Positions 15,163 through 22,424 of a DNA stretch of 50,522 nucleotides are shown here, piece after piece. Location of the stretch: contig CBFDCR010000038.1 of assembly GCA_965603365.1 (NCBI GenBank), positions 1 to 50,522 of the forward strand, in the 5' to 3' direction. The translations under genes and the position numbers were made by a program. Source of the DNA: JAHELQ01 sp965603365 (GTDB taxonomy: Bacteria; Acidobacteriota; Aminicenantia; UBA2199). The first letter of the stretch is position 1. Every line of letters starts with the position of its first letter. The notes beneath the pieces were generated by a model, which saw only the letters and a program-made list of their open reading frames with translations, made no database searches and was not told the origin of the DNA.

Positions 15163-15344
15163 CTTTCGTTGAATCCAGACGGTAGGTCAGGTGATGGGGG
15201 AGACGGAGAAGTGTCAGTTTGTAAATTGGGACATGCTGGAGAGGGTTGTTGGTGCCGGGTTTTCAAAAAAAGGGCGGCCATTGATCCAGTGGGGCGACAT
15301 GGTTCGGTGTAGATCATATGATAGGGGCATGGAGGCAAAGAAAT

Positions 15345-16376
15345 ATGAGAATTAAAATAGAGGTGAGCATCGCCCTGATCGTCTTTCTCATGGCGTGTGC
15401 CGGTTATGCCCAGGAGCAGGGGGGGGTGGAACAATACCGGCAGGCCAATGCCTCTTTTGAAGAGGGCCGGCACTATTTTTTACAGGGAAAAATGAAGAAG
15501 GCGCAGCAGCAGTTTCAGCAGAGTATTGGCCGGATGCCCCAACATGTGGACAGCCATTTTTTCCTGGCCCAGATTTTCTACCAAAAAAAGAGTTTTAAAG
15601 AGGCACGGCACCACATCGAGGCCGCCATCGGCCATTTTGAAACCTTCAAAAACATTTACCTGATTAATCATAAAGAGTATCTACAAAAACTGGGGGAGCA
15701 AAAGGTAAAGATTCAAGACAAGGTGGAGTTGGATCGCTACAATATCCCCCTGACCCCCAGTTGTATCATGCGGAGCCAGATGTCGGCAGAGATTACCAAA
15801 GACGAAGACAAGGTATCCTTGATCGGCACCGAACTCTCCCGCCCCCTGCCGGAGTTAACGCCGAAACTGGCGGAATACCACTACGTTTACGGTAACATCC
15901 TATATAAATCAAGGGAATACCGGCCGGCAGCCCTCCACTATCTCCAGGCCATCCGACTCAATTCCCGCCACCAAAATGCCTACCACAACCTGGCCGGTCT
16001 GTATCAAATGGCCGGTGCCCGTCAAAAAGCCGCCGAAATCCTGGACAGGGCCCGGGAAAACGGCATCGAACCGGACGAAAAGCTGAGGCAAGCGGTACTG
16101 GGGACCCCGAAGCAGGCAGATGCCCGGGCCCATTTTTCCCTATCCCAGGCCTTTTACGAAGCGGGAGATTTTTATAAGGCCTTGATTCACATCCGTAAGG
16201 CCAAAGGCTGCCTGGCCCCCGCTATCCCGGCAGATTACTATTTGTTTCACGGCAATATACTGCTTAAACTCAAGAGATATCCGGAAGCCCGGCAGCAATA
16301 CCGGCTGGCCAGCCGACTCAAACCCGAATTAAAAACGTTAACCGCTGAAAAAACAACCGGCAAAAACTTGAAATAA
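15345..16376 (+). CDS. Secreted TPR-repeat protein
   Basis: 343 aa from the ATG at 15345, chosen because GGAGG lies about 10 bp upstream and because it opens a clean signal peptide (MRIKIEVSIALIVFLMACAGYAQE). The mature protein is built of TPR-like helices, with clear units at ASFEEGRHYFLQGKMKKAQQQFQQS, YHYVYGNILYKSREYRPAALHYLQA and YYLFHGNILLKLKRYPEARQQYRLA positions. It has the same organisation as the N-terminal half of the TPR-MBL protein at 3372-4847 (compare 'HGNILFKLKKYDLARDRY' there). Probably a periplasmic scaffold. It ends 47 bp before the polysaccharide genes. Confidence 0.8.
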   Translation: MRIKIEVSIALIVFLMACAGYAQEQGGVEQYRQANASFEEGRHYFLQGKMKKAQQQFQQSIGRMPQHVDSHFFLAQIFYQKKSFKEARHHIEAAIGHFETFKNIYLINHKEYLQKLGEQKVKIQDKVELDRYNIPLTPSCIMRSQMSAEITKDEDKVSLIGTELSRPLPELTPKLAEYHYVYGNILYKSREYRPAALHYLQAIRLNSRHQNAYHNLAGLYQMAGARQKAAEILDRARENGIEPDEKLRQAVLGTPKQADARAHFSLSQAFYEAGDFYKALIHIRKAKGCLAPAIPADYYLFHGNILLKLKRYPEARQQYRLASRLKPELKTLTAEKTTGKNLK

Positions 16377-16396
16377 AGGCTGTTTGATTATATAAT
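16368..16396 (+). promoter_or_regulatory. Sigma70-type promoter for the polysaccharide operon
   Basis: TTGAAA (16368-16373), 17-bp spacer, perfect TATAAT (16391-16396). It is 28 bp upstream of the ATG at 16424, with AAGGAG at 16411. The -35 box overlaps the end of the preceding TPR gene. Confidence 0.75.
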
Positions 16397-16423
16397 CGGG
16401 ATTTAGACCAAAGGAGTTCTGTG

Positions 16424-17044
16424 ATGTCTGAACCACAAGACCAGGGTTTGAGTGAAAATGAATTTATCTCCGCCAACCGGGAAATCGACGTGGACGAGAT
16501 CATGGCGGCGATCCGCCAGAAGATCCGGGAGAAAAAGGAGGCGGGCATCCTAAAACAGCGGGAAATCGATGAAATCGTGGACATGGAACTCTTGCCCTTG
16601 CCGGACTTCCTGGAAATCCCCAATGTGTACGAGCCCCACCTGTACCCCGAACACCAATTCGAGGACTTCCGGCCCTTCCATTTTAGCCCGGAAATCGAGG
16701 CCGGCTTCGCCAAGAAAATCCTGGGGAAAATCCGTAAGCTGTGCTCCCCGTTGACCCGCTTCCTGATGCGCCCCCACAGTAACGACCTCATCAACCTGAC
16801 AGTGGAACTGCACAACCAGAACAAAGAGGATATCCACAATCTGAAGCGGCTGATCCCGCTGATTCTACAGAGCAAGGAGTACATTAAACTGCTGCACAAT
16901 GCCCTGAACAATATGATTGTAGAATCCTCCAAACTCAAGATCGAGGAGGAGCTGCTGAAGACCAAAATAAAGGTGCTGGAAGACAAGGTCGAATTCCTGG
17001 AAAACCGGCAGCGGGCCATTGAAAAGAAACTATTTGAGAAATAG
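16424..17044 (+). CDS. Coiled-coil protein of the polysaccharide cluster, function unknown
   Basis: 206 aa from the ATG 8 bp after AAGGAG. The N-terminus contains REIDVDEIMAAIRQKIREKK, a motif often seen at the start of methyltransferases and glycosyltransferases in surface-sugar loci. A Pro-rich linker follows, then a basic segment (KILGKIRKLCSPLTRFLM), then a coiled coil to the end (about 120-206). No catalytic domain is present, so this looks like the N-terminal module alone. Likely a partner or membrane-proximal scaffold for the glycosyltransferases downstream. The next gene begins 9 bp later. Confidence 0.65.
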   Translation: MSEPQDQGLSENEFISANREIDVDEIMAAIRQKIREKKEAGILKQREIDEIVDMELLPLPDFLEIPNVYEPHLYPEHQFEDFRPFHFSPEIEAGFAKKILGKIRKLCSPLTRFLMRPHSNDLINLTVELHNQNKEDIHNLKRLIPLILQSKEYIKLLHNALNNMIVESSKLKIEEELLKTKIKVLEDKVEFLENRQRAIEKKLFEK

Positions 17045-17053
17045 TCTATCCTC

Positions 17054-17566
17054 ATGAGCGAAACATTAGAAAGGGAAATCCGGCGGTTGAAAGAAGAAAT
17101 GAGCCGGAAAAGGGAAGCCATTCAAGATATCGGGCGACTGATCAACCGGGAAATCGACCGCGACTTTCACATCGATCTCTGGGAATTATCCGACAGGGAA
17201 CTGGACCAGGAGATGGGAGATCGGCTCTCACGACTAAACGACGACATCGACACCCGGCCCAGCGCCGAGGCCATTACCTCTCACCGCCAGGTGGTGGGAA
17301 AATTCATCGTGCGGGCCAAGCGGCTGCTGATGAAGCTCTTCAATCCCTACACCAATACCCTGCTGGAAAAACAGCGGCGCTTTAACGACCGGTTGGTGGC
17401 CTTTCACCTGGCCACCTTTATCCGTCTCCACCGCGGCGAAAACGCCCTCCAGGCCGTCAAAGAAAAATTAGAGGAGATAGAAGAGAGCCAGGAGGTACTG
17501 CTGAAAGAGATCAAGACAATCCGGGAGCGACTGCCGAAAGATCCGGAAAAGAAGACGATCCCATGA
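17054..17566 (+). CDS. Second coiled-coil protein of the polysaccharide cluster
   Basis: 170 aa. Coiled coil at the N-terminus (residues 1-35), a central basic segment (IVRAKRLLMKLFNPYTNTLLEKQRRFND, about 83-110) and a coiled coil at the C-terminus. The central 'basic helix, then N..l...q..fN' pattern is that of modules found before methyltransferase domains in polysaccharide clusters. It resembles the previous gene in layout, so the pair may have arisen by duplication and may form a heteromer. It overlaps the glycosyltransferase start by 4 bp (ATGA). Confidence 0.62.
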   Translation: MSETLEREIRRLKEEMSRKREAIQDIGRLINREIDRDFHIDLWELSDRELDQEMGDRLSRLNDDIDTRPSAEAITSHRQVVGKFIVRAKRLLMKLFNPYTNTLLEKQRRFNDRLVAFHLATFIRLHRGENALQAVKEKLEEIEESQEVLLKEIKTIRERLPKDPEKKTIP

Positions 17567-18855
17567 AGGAGACGGAGATCATTCAAAAAGTATTGACCGA
17601 TCCCCAGACCAACCTGCCCGCCTTAGAGCAGTACTTAACGGACTTATCAGGCGAACGGGGGGTGCAGGCGGCCTACAACCTGCTGCTGCGACTGGAGGTG
17701 GCCTCGGGCCTGCGCCGGCCGACGATGGCCATCTTCGACCACACCTTTCACCTGATCGGCGGCGGCCAGAAATACGGCCTGACAGTGGCCGAGACCCTGC
17801 AGCAAGACTTCGACATCACCCTGATCGCCGACAAGGAGATCTCCCACCAGGATATCGAGGGTTGGTACCAGTTGGATTTGAAAGAGTGCCGCCTCAAGAT
17901 CATCAAGATCCCCTTCTACGAAGAGGCCGACACGGTGCACCTGGACCCCGCCCGCATCTCCCGGCGGATGGACAATCCCTTTCACCTCATCAGTAAGGAG
18001 AGCGGCGATTACGATTTTTTTATCAACAACAGCATGAACGAGATGGTCTATCCCTTAGCCAACAGGTCGTTTATGATCTGCCATTTCCCCGAACGGCGGC
18101 CCAAAAGCTATTTCTATGCCGATCACTACCGGGTCATATACAACAGCCTGTATACGGCCGGCTGGATCGAAAAGAAGTGGAAATTTTCGCCCCACCAACA
18201 CATCTACCCGCCGGTGGATATGGAGGTCTATGACAGCACCACCCCCAAAGAGAACATCATCCTATCGGTGGCCCGGTTTGAAACCGGCGGCAGCAAGAAG
18301 CAGTTGGACATGGCCAGGGCCTTTGTCGGCATGGGCCGCCGCTTCCCGGGGATCCGCTCAGACTGGCAACTGGTACTGGCCGGCGGCAGCAGCGGAGAAA
18401 ATCCCTACCTGCAAAAAGTCCGGGAGTACCTGGACCAACACCGGGAGTACCGCATCGAATTAAAGATCAATGCGGCGGCGGAAGAACTCAAATCCCTATA
18501 CCGGCGGGCAAAGATCTTCTGGCACCTGTGCGGCCTGGGCCAGACCGACCCGGCCCTGGTGGAACATTTCGGCATGACCATCGTGGAGGCCATGCAGAAC
18601 CGCCTGGCCCCCATCGTGTTTGACGGCGGCGGCCAGCAGGAGATCGTCGAGGCGGGAAAATCGGGTTTCCGGGTGCGCTCCGCCGGCCAATTGATCGACC
18701 ACACCTCCCGGTTAATCCGGCAGCCCGAACACTTAGCCAAAATGGCCGTCGGCGCGTATGAGAGGAGCCGGGTATTCGACATCCGGACATTCAAGGAGAC
18801 GGTCAGGACATTTTTCCTGGAGGCGTTAAAGGACTATAAAATGGAAAAGGATTAA
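17563..18855 (+). CDS. GT4-type glycosyltransferase
   Basis: 430 aa. GT-B fold glycosyltransferase. The N-terminal domain starts after a ~45-residue helical prefix with MAIFDHTFHLIGGGQKYG (glycine-rich acceptor loop). The C-terminal domain has ILSVARFETGGSKKQLDMARAF and the donor-site motif HFGMTIVEAMQNRLAPIVFDGGG, matching the E-x7-E region of family GT4 (closest in look to ALG2/ALG11-like enzymes). Cytoplasmic, transferring a sugar from a nucleotide donor during surface-polysaccharide assembly. Coupled to the coiled-coil gene before it and 1 bp before the next glycosyltransferase gene. Confidence 0.88.
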   Translation: MKETEIIQKVLTDPQTNLPALEQYLTDLSGERGVQAAYNLLLRLEVASGLRRPTMAIFDHTFHLIGGGQKYGLTVAETLQQDFDITLIADKEISHQDIEGWYQLDLKECRLKIIKIPFYEEADTVHLDPARISRRMDNPFHLISKESGDYDFFINNSMNEMVYPLANRSFMICHFPERRPKSYFYADHYRVIYNSLYTAGWIEKKWKFSPHQHIYPPVDMEVYDSTTPKENIILSVARFETGGSKKQLDMARAFVGMGRRFPGIRSDWQLVLAGGSSGENPYLQKVREYLDQHREYRIELKINAAAEELKSLYRRAKIFWHLCGLGQTDPALVEHFGMTIVEAMQNRLAPIVFDGGGQQEIVEAGKSGFRVRSAGQLIDHTSRLIRQPEHLAKMAVGAYERSRVFDIRTFKETVRTFFLEALKDYKMEKD

Positions 18856-18856
18856 T

Positions 18857-19867
18857 ATGAAAATCACGGCTTCGATCGTTATCCTCACCAAAAATTCCAT
18901 GGGGATCATCCAGCGGCTGGTTCAAGCCCTGATCGAACAGGACTTTGCCCTCCCCTATGAGGTCATTTTCATGGACAACAGTTCCGGCGACGGTACGGTA
19001 GATTTTCTGAAAAGTACTCCCTTCCCCCACAAACGGGTAATCAACGTAGCGGAGGGAGAGTTCAGCCACAGCGGTACCCGCATGAAGGCGGCGAAAGCGG
19101 CTAAAGGGGATATCGTCATCTTCTTTACCGACGACATCATTCCCATCGGCCCTTCATTTTTAACAGAGTTAACCAGGCCGGTGCTGGAAAAGCGGGCCAG
19201 CGCCGCCTACGGCGTCTGGCAGATCGACGAGAAGAGCTGCGATCCCATCGATGCCTTTTTGCACAACGATTGGTATCACGGCTTCGACGACATCACCGAA
19301 CCGATCTCCCGGTTTTGCTGGGATAAATTCCCGCCCCAATTGCGGCGGCGGCTGTGCAATTTTGATAACTGCTCCTCCTGCATCGACCGGAAACTTTTAC
19401 TGGAGTTGAAATTCCCGGCGGTGCCCTACGGCGAGGACATGCTGTTTGCCAAACAATTAATCCTCAACGGCCATGCCATCGCCATGTGCAAAAATGCCAG
19501 ATTTTACCATTGGCACAAGGTGAGTTTCGGTTACCTGTTAAGAAGAATGTGCATCGACCAGCACCTCAGCATACCGGAATTCGGCATCTATTATGTCCGC
19601 AGAAAATTAGGGGTAATCAAGGCGATCCTGATAAGGGTGCTTCAGCGCACCTGGGTGGCCTTCTTTAAACTTAAAATCCCCTTCGCTAAAAAAATCTTAT
19701 GGACAGTATACAATATAAAAATCCTGACTGCGGATTTCATCGGCAAGTACATGGGCGTCTTAAACGATGAGTCGATTAAAGGCTTCTCCCCCGTTAATAA
19801 AAAGCTGCTCAAGCGGAAAAACGAGATAATAGACGTCATCTACAAGAAGAGCATCCTGAGATATTAA
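18857..19867 (+). CDS. GT2-family glycosyltransferase
   Basis: 336 aa. The N-terminal GT-A fold is marked by ASIVILTKNSMGIIQRLVQAL and EVIFMDNSSGDGTVDFL, and the DxD-like site by IVIFFTDDIIP (about residues 90-100). Rhamnosyltransferase-like by general layout, which fits the rml genes downstream. The C-terminal part (about 225-300) has a hydrophobic/basic stretch that may contact the membrane. Starts 1 bp after the GT4 stop. Confidence 0.85.
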   Translation: MKITASIVILTKNSMGIIQRLVQALIEQDFALPYEVIFMDNSSGDGTVDFLKSTPFPHKRVINVAEGEFSHSGTRMKAAKAAKGDIVIFFTDDIIPIGPSFLTELTRPVLEKRASAAYGVWQIDEKSCDPIDAFLHNDWYHGFDDITEPISRFCWDKFPPQLRRRLCNFDNCSSCIDRKLLLELKFPAVPYGEDMLFAKQLILNGHAIAMCKNARFYHWHKVSFGYLLRRMCIDQHLSIPEFGIYYVRRKLGVIKAILIRVLQRTWVAFFKLKIPFAKKILWTVYNIKILTADFIGKYMGVLNDESIKGFSPVNKKLLKRKNEIIDVIYKKSILRY

Positions 19868-19883
19868 AATTTCTTCCCAAAAC

Positions 19884-19911
19884 TTGACAATATTTTTAAA
19901 TTGTATACACT
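19884..19911 (+). promoter_or_regulatory. Candidate promoter for the rml genes
   Basis: Perfect TTGACA at 19884-19889 with TACACT at 19906-19911 (16-bp spacing), 28 bp before the start at 19940. The -10 is imperfect. It suggests the deoxysugar genes can be expressed apart from the glycosyltransferases. Confidence 0.45.
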
Positions 19912-19939
19912 TAGATTTACTTCATTTAAGGAGACTGAA

Positions 19940-20509
19940 ATGCAAATACGAATGGAATCAGAACACCTGGACGGAGTCGTTGTCATCGTCCCCGAGGTAT
20001 TCGAAGATGAGCGGGGATTCTTCCTGGAGGCCTACCGGGCAGATCAGTTTAAGGAATTGGGCCTACCTTACGAATTCGTTCAGGATAACCATTCGGGATC
20101 TATAAAGGGCGTACTGCGGGGCCTCCATTTCCAATGGGACCCGCCCATGGGAAAATTGATGCGGATCACGGTGGGGCGGGCATTCTTAGTGGCAGTGGAT
20201 ATCCGCAAAGGCTCCCCCAGCCTGGGCAAATGGTTCGGTATCGAGGCCTCGGCGGAGAATAAAATCCAGGTATGGGCACCGGCCGGCTTTGCCCGGGGCT
20301 TCTGTGTCCTCTCCGATTTTGCCGAAATTCAATACAAATGTACCGGGGTCTACAACAAGCAGGCAGAATCGGGCATACTGTGGAACGACCCGAAAATCGG
20401 TATCCAATGGCCCATTGACCGGCCGATCCTGTCGGGAAAAGATACCAATGCCCAAACACTGGCGGAATGGCTAAAGCGGCCTGAGTCCGATCATTTTAAA
20501 TACCAATAA
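19940..20509 (+). CDS. rfbC: dTDP-4-dehydrorhamnose 3,5-epimerase (RmlC-like)
   Basis: 189 aa from the ATG at 19940, which has AGGAG 7 bp upstream; the longer frame from 19901 lies over the promoter. Cupin-fold epimerase. DERGFFLEAYR (substrate loop), QDNHSGSIKGVLRGLHFQ (catalytic His region) and the WAPAGFARGFCVLSD segment are standard for RmlC. It converts dTDP-4-keto-6-deoxyglucose to its rhamno form. It precedes an SDR gene and rmlD. rmlA and rmlB are not in this window. Confidence 0.92.
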   Translation: MQIRMESEHLDGVVVIVPEVFEDERGFFLEAYRADQFKELGLPYEFVQDNHSGSIKGVLRGLHFQWDPPMGKLMRITVGRAFLVAVDIRKGSPSLGKWFGIEASAENKIQVWAPAGFARGFCVLSDFAEIQYKCTGVYNKQAESGILWNDPKIGIQWPIDRPILSGKDTNAQTLAEWLKRPESDHFKYQ

Positions 20510-20537
20510 AGTGGTCGAGGGATAAGGAGAAATAATA

Positions 20538-21506
20538 ATGAGGATATTAGTCGCCGGCGGCGCAGGCTATATCGGCTCTGTTATGATTCCCCAATTGTTG
20601 GAGCGGGGATATGAGGTGGACGTGATCGACCTGTTCTGGTTTGGCAATCATTTGCCCAAAGAAGTAGGCACCATTAACAAAAACATTTTTGATCTGACGG
20701 AAGATGACGTTAAGGCATACGGCCAGGTGATTTTTTTGGCCGGTCTTTCCAACGATCCTATGGCCGAATACTCGCCGGCCCAAAACTTTATTTATAACGC
20801 CTCGGCCCCGGCCTATCTGGGTTATATCGCTAAGAGGGCCGGTGTCAAACGATTCATACATGCCGGTTCCTGCTCGGTGTACGGCTACACGGTCAACGAA
20901 CTGTATAACGAGGAATCGCCGGCCGTCTCCAACTACCCCTACGGCATCTCCAAGCTCCAGGGCGAGCAGGCGGTGATGCAAATGATCGATAAAAACTTTT
21001 CGGTGATCTCCCTGCGCCAGGGCACGGTTAGCGGTTATTCGCCCCGGATGCGGCTGGACCTGGTGGTCAATACCATGTTCAAGTTTGCGGTGACCAAAAA
21101 GGAGATCACCGTCAACAACCCGGCCATCTGGCGGCCGATACTGGGTATCCAGGATGCGGCCACCGCCTACATCCGGGCCATCGAAGCCCACGAGGAGATC
21201 TCCGGCATCTTCAATGTCGCCTCCGGCAACTATACCGTAGGCGAAATCGGCGACCTGGTAAAGAGAGGGGTCAAGACGTACCTGGACCTGGAGGTCAAGC
21301 TCAACATCAAACACATCCAGGATTATCGAAATTATAAAGTCACTATTGAGAAGGCCAGGAAAATCCTGAGTTTCCATCCCAAACACGATGTGGAGTCCAT
21401 TATCGAGGACCTGGTAAACAACCTGGACAGGTTCAAAGAGTTCGATAACCCCAACTACTATAACATCGAAGTATTTAAAAAGATCTCCGGGGGAGGCTTA
21501 ACATGA
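20538..21506 (+). CDS. NAD-dependent epimerase/dehydratase (extended SDR)
   Basis: 322 aa. Rossmann motif GGAGYIGS at residues 7-14. Catalytic region HAGSCSVYG and YPYGISK (Tyr-x3-Lys). The ends match extended SDRs that act on nucleotide sugars, but the exact reaction cannot be told. It occupies the place where rmlB (dTDP-glucose 4,6-dehydratase) would be expected, yet lacks clear RmlB hallmarks; it may make a different 6-deoxysugar branch. GGAG is 10 bp upstream. The stop overlaps the rmlD start by 4 bp (ATGA). Confidence 0.82.
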   Translation: MRILVAGGAGYIGSVMIPQLLERGYEVDVIDLFWFGNHLPKEVGTINKNIFDLTEDDVKAYGQVIFLAGLSNDPMAEYSPAQNFIYNASAPAYLGYIAKRAGVKRFIHAGSCSVYGYTVNELYNEESPAVSNYPYGISKLQGEQAVMQMIDKNFSVISLRQGTVSGYSPRMRLDLVVNTMFKFAVTKKEITVNNPAIWRPILGIQDAATAYIRAIEAHEEISGIFNVASGNYTVGEIGDLVKRGVKTYLDLEVKLNIKHIQDYRNYKVTIEKARKILSFHPKHDVESIIEDLVNNLDRFKEFDNPNYYNIEVFKKISGGGLT

Positions 21507-22378
21507 AAGTGGCGGTGGTGGGCGCAGACGGACAATTGGGAAGCGATATTTGCGAAGCCTTCGAGCAACACCGCGACGAGGTGGTGAAGTTAACGATCGA
21601 GGACATCGAAATTTCGGATCACGATTCGGTAAAAGCCGCCTTTCAACACCTTCATGATGTCGAATTGGTGGTCAACACCGCCGCCTTCCACAACGTGCCG
21701 AAGTGCGAAGAAGACCCCATCCAGGCCTTTAAAATAAACGGCCTGGGCGCCCTATACCTGGCAAAGGCGTGCGGCCAATTGGATATCCCCCTGCTGCATA
21801 TCAGCACCGACTATGTGTTTGACGGCCAGAAGAGGCAGCCGTATATCGAGACCGACCGGCCGCTGCCCCTGAACGTGTACGGCAACACCAAACTGGCGGG
21901 CGAGCATTTTATCGGGGCCAATATCGAGAAATATTATATATTGAGGGCTTCCGGACTCTACGGCACCCACCCCTGCCTGGCCAAAGGTTACAACTTCGTG
22001 GACCTGATGCTCAAACTGGCCGGGGAACGCGATGAGGTGCGGGTGGTAGACAACGAGGTGTTAACCCCCACCTTTACCGAAGACGTGGCTGCCCAGATTG
22101 TCAAAATGGTTCACAGCCAGGCCCGTTACGGTCTTTACCACGCCACTGCCGAAGGCTGGTGCTCCTGGTATGAATTCGCCGGGGAAATCTTTACCATAGC
22201 CGAAAGCAAGGTGACCCTGAACCGGGCGGCCCCGGAAGAATTCGCCCCCTCCTTCAACCGGCCGGAATATTCGGTACTGGAAAATCGCTCTCTCAAAGAA
22301 CAGGCTATAAACATCATGCCCCACTGGAAGGAGGGGCTGAGACGATATTTACACAAAAAAATCGGCATCCCCCTCTAA
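21503..22378 (+). CDS. rfbD: dTDP-4-dehydrorhamnose reductase (RmlD-like)
   Basis: 291 aa, full length. N-terminal nucleotide-binding motif GADGQLGSD. STDYVFDG and YGNTKLAGE (Tyr-x3-Lys) are the family's core motifs; TPTFTEDVA and GLYHATAEGWCSWYEFA complete the pattern. It reduces the 4-keto group to give dTDP-L-rhamnose. Last gene of the plus-strand polysaccharide run; the next gene converges 46 bp away, with no clear terminator hairpin between. Confidence 0.93.
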   Translation: MKVAVVGADGQLGSDICEAFEQHRDEVVKLTIEDIEISDHDSVKAAFQHLHDVELVVNTAAFHNVPKCEEDPIQAFKINGLGALYLAKACGQLDIPLLHISTDYVFDGQKRQPYIETDRPLPLNVYGNTKLAGEHFIGANIEKYYILRASGLYGTHPCLAKGYNFVDLMLKLAGERDEVRVVDNEVLTPTFTEDVAAQIVKMVHSQARYGLYHATAEGWCSWYEFAGEIFTIAESKVTLNRAAPEEFAPSFNRPEYSVLENRSLKEQAINIMPHWKEGLRRYLHKKIGIPL

Positions 22379-22424
22379 TTCTACCGCTACTCCCGGGATG
22401 AAACCGAATCGAAGATCTCCTGAC

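Noticed and set aside
20547..21386. 279-codon open frame on the minus strand
   Set aside because: Antisense shadow of the SDR gene, which has clear Rossmann and Tyr-x3-Lys motifs.
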